From: Hirundichthys speculiger
Lineage: Eukaryota; Chordata; Actinopteri; Beloniformes; Exocoetidae
Reading direction: 5' to 3'
Assembly: GCA_018398805.1 (NCBI GenBank)
Contig: JAGFBZ010000183.1
Coordinates: 103,501 to 167,500, forward strand
Length of the DNA stretch: 64,000 bases
The notes beneath the pieces were generated by a model. It was not told the origin of the DNA. It worked only from the letters and a program-made list of their open reading frames with translations, and did no database searches. This document shows, in pieces, positions 50,388 to 62,385 of this stretch. A program made the position numbers and the translations under genes. Within the stretch, counting starts at the first letter, position 1, and each line of letters opens with the position of its first letter.

Positions 50388-53311
50388 TAAAGACCACATG
50401 ATGTCATGGACTAATTTGGATACCTGTGGTATAGTTGCACTAGTTTTAGGATATCTGGAACTTTCATTAAGTTGTTTTTCTCTAAATGGTTTTTAGAAAT
50501 GCAGTTTATAGCTTCTGCACCCACCGTTTTAGTGACTGTTTTATGGTGAGCAATTGAACATTTTAAATAAATAGTCTGGATGTGTTAAAATAATTACGAG
50601 TCTTGAAAGAGGCCCAACATATTAGCCTACAACATTGTTTAAAAAGTGTTTGTATCCTGTGAGATGCAGGACTTTCTCACTATAGAGCGCCCACATTGGA
50701 AGATTAATCAAGAAAATGAAATCTCTTACTTGTTTTATTTATGCAGCCTCAATGACTTTTCTGAAAGAGATAAAAACTGGATTCACTGTTTTGTATTTTG
50801 AGTTGCTTGGTCCCTTGTTTGGGTGAATAACTGTCGTACTGTAATAATTGCATCCAACAAAGCCGTTGTTTCCATCCGGGGGCAACGAGCCTGGTCAGAT
50901 TCACGTCAGGAGGAGGAAGAAGAGTTGGGTGAATGAGGGAAGAGGGGTGATGACATCACCAAACACGTTCTCCAGCTATCCCCAGAAATGCTGCTGCAAA
51001 TACTTTTCTGATTGAAGGTTTTCATTTTTATATCATTTTTTTGTACAGAGCTCCCATTTGGGGAAACAAATCTATTGGAATATTCTCTGAAGGTTTGCTT
51101 ACACTTGAGGCCTTTTGTATAATGATCGTATATTGTCATTCTCACATGATGGCATATTTTACCAGCCTCTTTTGTTTGTCTACCTGACACTTGAGAAGTG
51201 GGTACGGCCTGTCTTACAGTGCCATGGCAACATGACACTGAGCCAGGGAGGTCAGCATAGCATGTTGGTGTTGGATTCCAGGGACTATTTAGGAGAGTGT
51301 TTGTCTTTGGAGGAGCCAGCACACTTTAAAGTAGTCTAGAATTCACAAATATACTGAATTCTTTTGGGGAATTCTCAGACATTTAGAGAAATGGTTACTG
51401 AAAAGCAACTTCAACAATTTCAGTGCTCTGAATAATACTTACTGACTGAATATTAACAGTTTTACGTGGAAGTTTTGGAATTTGTAGATTCTTCTCACAA
51501 CATTTGGGCAAATTGCTGGACCCTGTGAAAGAGCTGGTCCTTGAGCTGAATCCTTTTTTTTTATTCAGGTGTACTACTGAATAATGTGAGCTTGCTTCTT
51601 CAAATTTTCCTGCTTGTTGAGTAGCTCAATGAATCTGTGGAATTTGCTTTCCCAGCATACTGTTGAAGCAGTAATATACCTAAATCCTGGAGAAAGGAAA
51701 AAAATGGCTTACTTATAGGATGATCTCTGAGGTTTTTGAGCACATTCATTCCAGTTTAATTTGTAATTCTCAAGGAATTAAGTACTTAGATAACCTCTAT
51801 GGTTATTAAACATTGTTGGAGGACTTTAGACAATACTACTCCCAGTATAATAAGGCTTTAAAGGCGAAATTACATTGCAGTTAATTACTGTTGAGGCCCT
51901 GGATGCACAGAAGATGATCAAGAAAATAGGGTTATTATAACATCCTGAAGTTTATGGTCAGAGTTGTGCTTGTGAGTTGGTGCTGACTGTTAGGGTTAGG
52001 GTTGATTGGACACTGGTTTGGTCTGTTGGCCAGTCTGATAGTTTGCCACTACTTCCTCCCCCTTGTATTTTCCCAAAGTCACTCCAAGGCTGAGTGAAAA
52101 TGTTGTGGACAGACCTGCATAATTCAGTGCCTTGTTGCAAGTGTGTTCATGTGTGCACATGTGCACACTGCATTCTTAGGAATGCTTCTGTATTCTCTGC
52201 ACGTTTGGATCAAAGATTCCTGCTAAGGTCACATTGTTGTGCAGTTGTGTTAGTGTGTGTACCCTCATAACCCTGATCAAAGTGCTGTGTGTAACCACTC
52301 CCTCTGTATACTACTGTTTTCTGTTATTGATCTTTATTGTACATTCACATGCACACATGCTTGACCATTGTGGTTGATTCTGGAGTCTCTTGTTTTTTTC
52401 TCCCTCTCTTCCTTTATAGATGCTGAGAATAAGAGCAAAAATATCAGTAAATGGAGCAGAAGTGAATGCTTCCTCTCATTATCCCAACAGTTTCTGAGCC
52501 TTTCTTTGTTTCCACTCGAATTAGACAAATGGGACTTTTTTTCAGTTTCTATGAATTTCTTTGCTGAGATTGTTTCATTTACATCTGCAAATAGCCAACA
52601 TACAGTTGATTAAGTTAGGCCAATTAATTTCCAAATGGCTATGTCGTATTTTCATATCTTACCCAAGATCATATCTAGTCTTACCATAGTCACCTTTTTT
52701 TTCTTTTTTAAATTCTGACTGATAAATTGTCTAATATTGGCCCATAACAGATAAATTCTTATTGGTGCAAGAGCTGTGCTGTGAAACGCAGCAACAAACA
52801 GGTTAAGTAGTTGAAAATAATGGCTTTTAGACCATGGAGGTGCAGTGGTAGCATTGTGTCTAAAAAAAAAGGCCATAAATGAAGCTCATCCTTGGCTGAA
52901 GCACCAGCTCTTGGTCAGGAACATCAGTCACATAGTAGCACCAAGTCTATGGTGGTTCATTAAAGAATCATTGGCATTTAGGAGCTGGTGCAGGAGTTAT
53001 GGAGATCAGCTATCAGCTGTGATGTGGCCCTCCACAAAAATGTAGAATACACAACAAAAAGCAGTATTGCTGTAGATGTGTTCAGTGATGTAATGACATT
53101 GCTCTGTGGGAACAAAGACATCCTTAGAAGGTTCAGATATAACTGCTGCTCCTAACAGGCTCAAGCACTAGCAACTAGTTCAACTGGTAGTGAGATACAG
53201 TTCAACTGCTGATGTGGAAACCAAATAAACAATTATGCAATCACATGTCCTTTTCCATATAACTCCAACAAACATGAACTTGGAATATAAGATCCCTGCT
53301 GTTTGTTTTTT
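50388..53311. other. Intronic stretch without recognisable elements
   Basis: No family motifs. The short GTTAGGGTTAGGGTT at 51989-52003 is telomere-like but only two units long. Confidence 0.5.
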
Positions 53312-53803
53312 TGTGAGAGGTTCAACCCTGGTCCTCAAGAGTTGCAAACCTGCATGTCTTAGAGCGCACCGGATTCAGATAGATTATCTTCAGCTCGTCA
53401 TCCAGGTCTGCACATGTCTGTTAACAACTCCGCACTGAAGCAGGGAAACATCTAAGACCGTGGTGCGCAAACTGGTGGCGTATCACCAGTGGTACGCCAG
53501 CGCTCTCTGGTGGTACGCGGGGGAACGTCAGGACTTGTCAATGCATGACGATGCATTATAAATACAACGTTTCAAATGAAATTCAGGTATGAATAAATAA
53601 CCACAATAAGGAATAAACATCTCTCCTGTGTGTTTAAAGCTAATTGAGAAGGCAAATATGGCTATATTTTAAAACTGGTCATCATGGTGGTACTCTGAGA
53701 GCTCAATAGTTTCTAAGGTGGTATGCAGCATTAAAAGTTTGAGAACCACTGGTTTAAGACATGCAACGTTGTGGCTCTCGAGGACCAGGGTTCAAGAACC
53801 CTG
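53312..53803. mobile_element. Diverged hAT MITE (relative of 27785-28009) with a nested element
   Basis: Left GGTTCAACCCTGGTCCTCAA and right CGAGGACCAGGGTTCAAGAA are inverted. Inner phrases (CAGGTCTGCACATGTCTGTT, GGGAAACATCTAA) match the MITE at 27785-28009. A second element is nested at 53459-53752. Outer ends are approximate. Confidence 0.7.
53459..53752. mobile_element. hAT MITE nested in the MITE at 53312
   Basis: Left end CGTGGTGCGCAAACTGG, right end AGTTTGAGAACCACTGG; flanks TCTAAGAC (53451-53458) and TTTAAGAC (53753-53760) match in 7 of 8 positions. Ends are of the CAGTGGTTCTCAAAC type usual for Charlie-like hATs. Confidence 0.75.
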
Positions 53804-53892
53804 ATTTAAACTAAAAAAAAAAAAAATCCTGCTCTGAGTCCAAAGAGTAATTTCTATTTTGAATATTAAAGCTGAGATCATTGAAATAAAAA

Positions 53893-55241
53893 TACCATAT
53901 TGGCCCGAATATAGGACGACTCTGATTATAAGATGAGCCCTATTTTTCAGATATAATTTTGGGAAAATGAAAATATGTGGAAGACAAAAGGTTATTTATC
54001 AAAAAACTTCTTATTGTACAATCATTGTAGAAAAACTCACACAGAGATAACATTCTGCTGTATTGTTAAACATTTCAATGATTTCATCTTTTTAGGAAGT
54101 ATGGTACCATATTTAAAGTATAGGTATGTGTCAGGTTTCCATGTTATTGAAGATCAAGGTATAGTAGTATTTAATAAACTGCTGTTTATTATGTTAATAA
54201 ACATCAGATCTGCTCTGTGTGTTCACTGTGATGCTCCATTTTTACTGATTACTTCAGTGCGGTTCCATCTAGTGGCGCAGGTGTGTAACTACAACTGAAA
54301 AGTCTAGACCAGTGGTTCCCAAACTTTTTTAGCCGCGCACCCCCTTCTATGTCTCAACCGAGTTGACGCACCCCCGATCCCCCACCCCTTAAAAAGAACG
54401 CAACAAGCTTTATTATAGCCATATTAAAGTCGCCATGTTTATTCATGCTAAAATGACCAGAACACACATATAACATAATAATCACAATCACAACAATGCG
54501 CTTTCGCATTTAAATTAAACTGAAACACTGTAACACAGTTCCAATATAATGAAACAAAGTTATGCGCAGGCTTCCACTTTTAAGAGCAAAGAGGATGGAT
54601 GACATGCTCAGACTCAGTGGCAGAAAGCAGATAAGTTGAGGAAAATGTTTTGAACATACTTTGAAAATACTTTGGAAAATACTTTGAACATTGAACAAAA
54701 ATTGCAGCAAGTTTAAATGACCGTGGAACTAACACAACCCGTCATCATAACACAGGTTATGGAAATAAAATTTGAACACCAGTAATTTTAATTCTATTCT
54801 AATAAAGTTCCAATAAAGATATTTTCCCTGATTTCAGCTAATTGAGCATATTTGCGAGAATGAATAAAGTAGAGGCCACAAACTAGGTGCAAATGCAGTG
54901 GTAGAAGAATATAACTTCTTCTTCTACGCTTCACTTTAAGATGACGTGCATTTTGAATAGCCTGCATTTATTTATTTATTAAAATTACAGTTTTTGATTT
55001 AAAATTTTACAAAGGAAATGTTTATTTACACATCTTTATTCTGTGAAAACAAAAAAAATTATCAGACCGCCATTACATTTTTCAACTCGCGCACCCCCTA
55101 GAGGCAGCTTGCGCACCCCTGGGGGTGCGCGCACCACACTTTGGGAATCCCTGGTCTAGACCTCAATTATAAGACGACCCCTGTTTTTGATAATATGATT
55201 TCTAGAATAAAATATCATCCTATATTCGGGCCACTACGGTA
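53893..55241. mobile_element. TIR element (TACCRTATTGGCCCGAATATA ends) hosting a hAT
   Basis: Left TACCATATTGGCCCGAATAT and right TATTCGGGCCACTACGGTA are inverted, with ATTATAAGACGACCC-type subterminal repeats. The superfamily was not settled; no clear target duplication. The middle is occupied by the hAT at 54310-55153. Confidence 0.75.
54310..55153. mobile_element. hAT (Charlie-type) non-autonomous element, 844 bp, nested
   Basis: Ends CAGTGGTTCCCAAACTTT and AAAGTTTGGGAATCCCTG-type (right text TTTGGGAATCCCTG), perfect 8-bp duplication GTCTAGAC at 54302-54309 and 55154-55161. GCGCACCCCC repeats lie inside both ends. No transposase. Confidence 0.93.
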
Positions 55242-56696
55242 CTTTGAAATCTCTGAAGTGCAACATCCCCACCCTGCCATTTTTGGAGCTGAAATTACGT
55301 CACAGCGACTTGGTTTAGCCACTGGTTATGGCAGTTGAGATAGAACAGATTGAGGAAAAGACCAAATGGAAGTCCCTGGTTCATGGCACAGTTGTGATTC
55401 AGATTTAGATTTGACACAAATAAACTAATCTTCTTGTTTAATCTTCAGAATTTGATTATTAAGTAATAATGTTAAGCTGGAAGCAAGAATACTTTTCAAA
55501 TTTGATGTCAACTTGGTTCTTTGTTCTAACCCTAACCCCTTCATGGATGTGTTTGACCTTGTTACAATTATAAACCTTTGTGGTTTCTGAGGGTTCAGTT
55601 TTACAGGTCAGAGAAGGTTTTTGGATAAGAAATGCCTTAAACATCAGTTTTGGTTAAGTGGAAAACCATGTTAGCTGCACATCTTATCTCACTTTTATCT
55701 GTGGGTTGTATTTGGTATGAATGAATTTATTGGGACACAGCGAGTTCATTCCCAGTGGCTGTGATGTTACGTACCGGCCTTGATCTATGCTGGCTGCTTT
55801 TGGAGGCGTTAAGGCAGTGAGTGGGGCTGATTTGTGGTCAGGCATCATCGCTGGGTTCAGATGATTTTCTACTGCACCTTTCCACAATGCCTATACTCTG
55901 TCAGAACGACGGGGTGGGCTGTGTGCATGAGGGTGGCGGGGGCTGAATGGCTCGATACTGAGGCAGAAACTTACCTGAAACAAAGACTCTTTTCTTTGCG
56001 GCTGCAGAGGAAGTGTGTGGATTTAGACATGTCATTCTTTCAGGACAACAGCCCTCCATTGCCTTACTTTGTTATTTTAGGTGCTTCAGGTTTTTTTTCT
56101 TTTCACTCTGCAGGAAATTCTCCAAAACTCCAGTCATTCCAGATTACTGCTGTCATGTTACTGGAATTTCCACTTTGTTTCTTTTCAAATGTAAGGTGTA
56201 ACTCCAGGGCAGGACTGTGGTGCTGTATTCATCTAATTTCATACCGACGGGGGGCTGTTTTTAACTTGCTCTGCATTTCCCAGTAGAAAGTTTAAACGTT
56301 CAGAAGTAGATCAATAAGAGCTCCTGAGTTTGTCAGTCATACGTTGTCAGCATTAGTGGTCTTTTCTTTGAGCTAGGGCTCGGCAATACGATGTCCAGTC
56401 AGTATGAAGACTAATTAAACATTTGACCTCAATTATGATTAATGAATGATTTTCATTTGCTCTCACAAATAACTGACAAGATTTTTGTTTTAAATATGGT
56501 AACTATTAACACTGGAATATTTTTTTAAATAAAAGCTATTACACATCTTTCTGATTGTAAAATAAGTGAAAGGAAACACAGATTAACTATTTGTGGTCAG
56601 TCATTGAATAACTAACTGGAACTTTAACACAAAAATAACTTGAACTAACACAACTAATTTGAACTCTACTACTTTTAGTAGCAGCTTCTCTCTGGT
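55242..56696. other. Intronic stretch, one possible transposon end
   Basis: No gene. CTAGGGCTCGGCAATACGAT at 56374 resembles a hAT terminus but has no partner end before the next element. Confidence 0.45.
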
Positions 56697-57425
56697 TAGG
56701 GATGCGCAATAACTGTTTTTTAAAACTGATACCAATAACCGATAACACACACATATACCTAAGATCATTACATCAATACTACGAACAAAACCAAAAAGAT
56801 TCTTTAAATGAACTAGGGGTGCTCCGATCAGGGTTTTTGGGGCCGATCACCGATCGCTGAAATCAATATCGGCCGATCCGATATCGATCACAGGTCACAC
56901 AGCGTCAATTTGAACTTGAACCTTGCTTTTAATAGTGTAGCATTAGTTATTCATCTATTTAAGTTATTCTTTAACACTGTATATTAAGCATCATTAAATA
57001 AATTGATGAGAGTGTCATGAGTTGGCAACTCTTTTATTTGCTGGAATAGTCAACATTCCAAATGCTTGAGGCTCAGCTCAAGGATCAGCTTGAACAATTA
57101 TCTAAAATAAATAACATTTTATGACAACAAAATAAAAAGCTCTAAGTGCACCACCACATTCAGCATTACACTGTCTATAGAGACTGTTCAGAGAGACAAC
57201 TTAGTTAAATAAAATAAAATATAATTCAAAAGGTGTTGGCTACAGCCATGTGGTACATGTGCACCGAGACAAAAATAGCTTCATGTGGAAAAAATAGACC
57301 TACTTTAGAATAGTATCTAAATGTGTGCAACAATCAAACACAGAACAATAAAATGATGAGGTAACACAAGTTAATTCCAAGAATTGAACATCAGTCATCA
57401 GTCATTTTGGCCAAAACTAGATATG

Positions 57426-58605
57426 TATGGAATATGAATTGAGGAGCCTAATACTGGTGTACAGGGTCTTGGATTCAACATCACTGAACCTCTGGATTGC
57501 TTCCAACAGTGTTGCTTTGGAGGTTTTCACGCTGTGGTCAGTCTCTGCTGTTTTCTGCATAAGACGAGTTAGAGCTCGGATGGCTGGTATCACATCTGCT
57601 GCAGAAGCAGTTGATGAGCTGATTTATTTCGTGAGTTCTTCAAAAGGGGCAAGCAGGGAAATCATGTTTTCCACTAATTTCCACTGACTGGCGGTGAACG
57701 TGGCAGGCAAATCATAATCTGCTCCATAAGTGCACAGTGCACGTTTCTGTTCTAAAAGGCTTTGCAACATATACATAGTACTGTTCCACCTAGTCGGGAT
57801 ATCCTGCTGTAGCCTTCTAGGATTCTGGCCCAGTTGTTTCTGGATAGCTTGAAGTCCAGAGTAGGCAACCGCGCTATGTTTAATATGCCCAACAATGCGT
57901 CTTCCAGTTGCGATGATATCACCTATGCTACGTTGAGACAAGGCCCCCTCATGCACAATGAGCTGGAGTCTATGCGACATGCACGGCAAGCTTGGAAAAT
58001 GTGCATCTGTCATGGCCTTCTTCATGCTTCTGGCATTATCTCGCAGAATAACATGAACTTTCTCTGTCGGTAATCCCCAGGTTTGGAACATGTCTCTGAA
58101 CGCACCTGCAATAGCCTCCGTGGTGTGTGATCCAGGAAATTCTTGCGAGTGAAGCACAACTTTAATGAGCTCGAAGTTTTCATTAATAAACTGCGCTGTT
58201 AGGCTCAGCTTTGACATGGGAGAAACACTTGAACTCCAAATGTCACTCATGAAGCTGACCGCTGTGGCTTTCTCATTCAAAAGGGAATTAACATGTCCAT
58301 ACATGGTATGTATGGACATGTATGTATGGTATAACTCCGGCAGGCACACATCAGTGAAGTATTTACGTCCTTGGTGAACATAACGTGGATCCAAGTGATT
58401 CACAAGACGCTTAAACCCGAGGTCGTCCACAACAGACAGCGGCTGGTGGTCCAGGCATTTGAACTCCATTATTTTTGTATTTATTTCCCTTTGTTTCTTG
58501 CTGTCTTTCAAATAGGGCTCCAGACGCTGCAAAGAGTGTCTGACTGATATCTGAATGAGAGCTGACTTGGGCTGGGTAACGTAGCTAACGTAGTATATTC
58601 GTATA
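57426..58605 (-). pseudogene. hAT-6 transposase body (ZBED-like), inactivated
   Basis: The open part, 58532-57624, reads 302 residues: HQPLSVVDDLGFKRLVNHLD near the start, then the RNase H-like core with FMSDIWSSS (first acidic position), VHVILRDNARSMKKAM (second acidic position, normally DNA(A/S)NM), PCMSHRLQLIVHEGAL (the conserved CxxH-x-LxL block) and DIPTRWNSTMYMLQSLLEQK (RWNS/T motif). A TAA after EELTK interrupts it, but the same frame continues with ISSSTASAADVIPAIRALTR to about 57426, where the C-terminal hAT dimerisation region is lost. A frameshift near 58600 separates it from the BED finger. Catalyses cut-and-paste transposition in active relatives. Confidence 0.88.
58291..58321. 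repeat. 14-bp perfect palindrome inside the hAT-6 transposase gene
   Basis: ACATGTCCATACAT (58291-58304) and ATGTATGGACATGT (58308-58321) are perfect inverse copies around a 3-base loop; the reading frame stays open through it. Confidence 0.9.
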
Positions 58606-58767
58606 TTTCTTCCTGTGGCTATTCCTCAAGTGTCTTATGAGATTCGTAGTATTAAAACTTCTTACTTTATCTCCTCCACAAGGGATATCCTTTGTACAGA
58701 CCTTGCAAACTGCAAAATTATTGTCATTGTCTGACACCTGGAAAAACTTCCACACTGGCGATGCCAT
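58585..58767 (-). pseudogene. BED zinc finger of hAT-6 transposase
   Basis: MASPVWKFFQVSDNDNNFAV, then CKVCTKDIPCGG and FNTTNLIRHLRNSHRKKY: a complete BED finger with CxxC and HxxxxH ligands intact. It runs into a stop (58585) owing to a frameshift that displaces it from the downstream transposase frame. hAT-7 is inserted immediately 5' of its start (58794), probably in the leader. Confidence 0.85.
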
Positions 58768-58794
58768 TTTATGTGTTTTTTAAATTGTCTCACG

Positions 58795-59653
58795 TAGGGA
58801 TGGGCATAATTAATCGATGATTGTTCATTAAGAATTTGGTCGAAGAAATTAATTTTCGTTGATGAACCGAATGTTTTTTTTTTTTTTTTTTTTAACAATC
58901 CGAATGTAGGTTCTCAGCGCACGTCCTCAAACAATGCGATTCATTTCACTGTGCCACTGATAGAAATTTGGCAACAGGGGGCAACATTTCACCATCACCC
59001 TACACTGGCTGGCCTCAGTTGTTACATGCGAGCTTCTGTCGTCGCCTAATCATGAAGCGGTCGCGGTGAAGTGTGGCGTGGGACCATTTTCGTTTAGAAA
59101 ATGACCAAGTGTACTGCAATCACTGCAATGCAAATTACAAATACAATTAATCAACAACGACAATGATGTATCACTTGAACAACACACATCCGAGCCTTGT
59201 AAGGACGGTGGAGGCGGTTCATCATCAGCCTAGCCTAGCCTAGCCTAGCCTAGCCTCAACTCGGTGTTAGCACGGACCAGAAGGAGCTGCAGCGCACATC
59301 GAGCACACAACAAGTGCATCTTTTTAAGAATCTTTTTAAGAAACAAAAAGCCTGTAATACTGGCAACTTGATATAAATTGTCCTTGTTAAGTAGTCTCCT
59401 CGATATCTCTTCTTTTATTATCGTTGTTTTTTTTTTTAAAGAAAAGAAACAGGAAATGTCACGTTGTCGACCACGAAGCCACTGAACACATCTGGGCATG
59501 CACGGGACATAGCAACTAGGCCAAAGGGGAAAACAAACGTCACACCGATATCGAGAATAATTTTCAATATAAAAATATTAATGATTAATCGATTATTAAT
59601 CATTCATTTCTCCCGACGATCGCAAATAAATCTTCACCGAATGCCCATCCCTA
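58795..59653 (+). mobile_element. hAT-7 family transposon nested in hAT-6
   Basis: Ends TAGGGATGGGCATAATTAAT and CGAATGCCCATCCCTA; flanks GTCTCACG (58787-58794) and GTCTCGCG (59654-59661) agree in 7 of 8 bases. Carries a BED fragment and an (AGCCT)n run at 59229-59256. Confidence 0.9.
59052..59240 (+). pseudogene. BED zinc finger fragment of hAT-7
   Basis: ATG 59052 is followed at once by MKRSR and TGA, then SVAWDHFRLENDQVYCNHCN and, after another TAA, STTTMMYHLNNTHPS. CxxC and HxxxxH are preserved and the frame is constant, so two nonsense changes have killed the finger. The (AGCCT)n repeat follows; no transposase core. Confidence 0.75.
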
Positions 59654-59975
59654 GTCTCGCGCTGTCTTGCGTGTTGATAAGTCATGTGTATAACTATACA
59701 CAGTGTATGCGCACGAGAATAGAGTGTTTTTGATTGGCTCTTTTGATCGGCTTAAATGACAATTCTGACAGATCCCGATAATATGCATATCGGCCGATCC
59801 GATCAGGTCACTGATTGATCGGAGCACCCCTAAAATGAACAGATATTTATTTTTTCCAACAAAAAAACTTTTAGCAAGGGGCTCAAACATTTTTGTAAAG
59901 CTATCAAACAAACCTGTTTGATATCTCACATTAACTTAAATAAGCTGCATTACTGACTGATATAAAAAAAATAAA

Positions 59976-61582
59976 GTTGTTTTTATCATTCTTTGAAAAG
60001 ACAATTTTGTGCTGAAATTGTACGGAAATTCAAGGTCTAATAGTCGTTACAACAAGCACCTCTGACCAATTAATCATTGCCTGCAGCTAATAACAAATTG
60101 GTTCATTTTTATCTTGAGAAGTCAGTACTGTCTCAAAATGACTTCCAAGGGAGAGACAGTTGAGTAAAAAAAAAAATCTACCTTTTGTCTCTCTGCTGTC
60201 ACAGGGAACAACAGAAGCTTTATGCTTTATAATATATAAATTTTTCATCTTGAAGGATTTGTAAATTATTTACTGTGGGTTCTGTGACGTGAACCACGCA
60301 TCACAGCCATACATGACTATTAAAAGAAATGTCAAACTAATTCTCCTGCCTCAAGGTTTCCTTGTCTTCCTCTCTCCTGCTCCTTCCACCCTCAGTTTTT
60401 CAGATAGTCTGTCTAATGATGAGCTTTGAATTCCTTTGCTTCGATGACTTTCCCTTCCCCACATGTGAGATAAAACCTCTGTTCAGCTGACCTTCAGCTC
60501 AGGCTTAGGGAGAAATCCCCACATGTTACTGCAGGTGGGGCTGCAACAATATTGACTCAGGAACTTGGCCCGGTCTGTTAGATTGATATTCATGTTCTGG
60601 TGTGTATGGGAGAGACAAAGATGACATACAACAGCTGGAATCTATTCTCCTTTTTAAACAGAAATCATCTCCTCCCTTCTCCTGAAATAAATCTTTTCAG
60701 TGCCTCCTAAGAAAAGTTAAAAACTCAAGTATTTAGTGTCTCCGTGGAAACTAGATGTTTAACCTTTATCGTCCAGATTTGGTATTTAATTGAACACAGG
60801 ATTGCAGTATTAGTACAAGAAAATGACTGTAATGATGGGGGAGGGTGAGGGGGCTGTTATTTCTATTTTACAGTGGAGAAGATGGCTTTAAATGCCAAAT
60901 TGAGCTGTGTGTTGTCCAGAATAACTGGTATTTGGACACTCTGTTGTTGATTTATTCAAAAGTCAGTAAGCCACGACTATGCAAAGGGAAACACTTTGTT
61001 GTATATAATTGTTTTTATATTTCATTTACATCTTATCCTTTTGAGCGTTTCCTCCACTGAGACCAAAGCTCAAAGCCAGCTGATGCCCCTGCTCACTGTT
61101 GCAGTAGCGGTCCAATATGAAGTCCAGCTCAGCACCTGGTGCCCACTTCTCATGGTCTACAACCTGAGACCTTTTCACAATGGCTTTGAAGTTCAGGTCA
61201 CTGCATCTTCCACTCTGATAGTTTCATAAATTAGAAATGAGAGCCAGTATGAAATTGCTGAAGCCCCGAGCTGGAGCTGGTGGTTAAAAATGTTTGCTGA
61301 GTTGTTCTTTGAATTGTGTGTTTAAGGTTAGATTTATCCCAGTCTTGAAAGACAGGAAGCAAAGCTACTGAATGATTCATCCAGCCCTGCTTTACTGGAA
61401 CTAAAATATTTCTAGTGTGGTATCTTTTTGATGTGGACCCTGCTTAGACATGCAGGTCTGCCCCGTCTCAGCACATAAATGAAGACCAGAAAAGGTTTAC
61501 GTGTTTGGATGTGGAGCTCTGGTTAGTTTTCTTACCACCTGATAACCCCCTTCCCACCACTCTCCCCACCCAGAGCAAGCTT

Positions 61583-61626
<44 letters not shown>

Positions 61627-62385
61627 TAGATGGATGGATTTAAGAAAGCTTCCCAGCTGCTTTTACTTGTGAGAACAGTTGAAAGGCCATTGGGAAGAAT
61701 GATAAGAGTTAACGAGACATTATGGGGATTGTGAAGATGGTGATGGATTCTGAAGTGATACATGTGAAGAAAGGCTGGGGACAGTGAAATGGGCTGTCCT
61801 TATGAGCAATTTTTCTCTTATTTGTTCAACAAAACACAAGATCCTGAAGTGTAAGTTAAAAAGAAGCTCTAACATTCAACTGTATACAACATTCTTCAAG
61901 TCCTGCTTTTTTCCTCAGGCTGTTTGTGTTCTTATCAAAACTCTTCTGCAAGTAAGCTTTTTTTTTTTTTGGGACAGTTGGAAAGACTGTTGACTATATT
62001 TGGCACGTGAAAGGTAATTCACAGTTTCTACAAGCACAGCATGATGCTGGCTTTGAACCCAGACAGCAGACGCGTATGTATTTATTTTCATGGTACAGAT
62101 AAGGGGACATGTTGCTGTGCTAAATAAGAGTTGTTTTCTTGTGTTGGCCATCATCCCTCACATCAAACGCTCCAGCGAATGCTCCTCAAAGAATGGCTGT
62201 GACTCTGCAGTTTGTTGCTACAGATTCTTTGCAGCAAGTAAAGCTACTTTTTACAGACTTGGCTGCTGCACCATCCTGAGATGAACCAGGTGGAATAGGT
62301 AACAGCCAGGTGCGTTCCCTTCCTCTCCCATGAACAACTCTCCTCCATAGTGATATCAAACAATCATTTTGAATTTAGTCTATAC
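59976..62385. other. Intronic stretch with an exon-like open frame
   Basis: No recognised element. The frame 61050-61229 (+), ending TAA, has codon-like composition after a polypyrimidine run but matches nothing I know; see findings. A run of 12 T then 33 G lies at 61581-61625. Confidence 0.45.

Larger units (their letters stand above)
56814..59832 (-). mobile_element. hAT-6 family transposon, about 3.0 kb, near full length
   Basis: Ends TAGGGGTGCTCCGATCAG and CTGATTGATCGGAGCACCCC; perfect 8-bp duplication AAATGAAC at 56806-56813 and 59833-59840. GCCGATC subterminal motifs occur at both ends. Carries a minus-strand BED finger and much of a transposase, plus the nested hAT-7 (58795-59653). 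The most complete autonomous-type element in the window, though inactivated. Confidence 0.95.
56697..59975. mobile_element. hAT-3 family transposon, copy B, split by hAT-6
   Basis: Left part 56697-56813 begins TAGGGATGCGCAATAACTG; right part 59833-about 59975 continues with AGATATTTATTTTTTCCAAC, matching copy C at 62540-62660. Its own right terminus is lost by divergence or truncation. Copy C shows the uninterrupted site TTTAAATGAACAGATATT. Confidence 0.85.

Noticed and set aside
51989..52003. TTAGGG repeats as an interstitial telomere
   Set aside because: Only two units with no wider array.
55834..56286. 150-codon plus-strand frame as a gene
   Set aside because: No family motifs, composition like flanking intron, no splice context that stands out.
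56374..56410. TAGGGCTCGGCAATACGAT as another hAT element
   Set aside because: A single end with no partner before 56697; left as a possible fragment only.
57624..58532. 302-codon frame as a domesticated ZBED host gene
   Set aside because: It lies between hAT ends with an 8-bp duplication, is frameshifted from its BED finger, has an internal stop and lacks the C-terminal region. It is a transposon relic.
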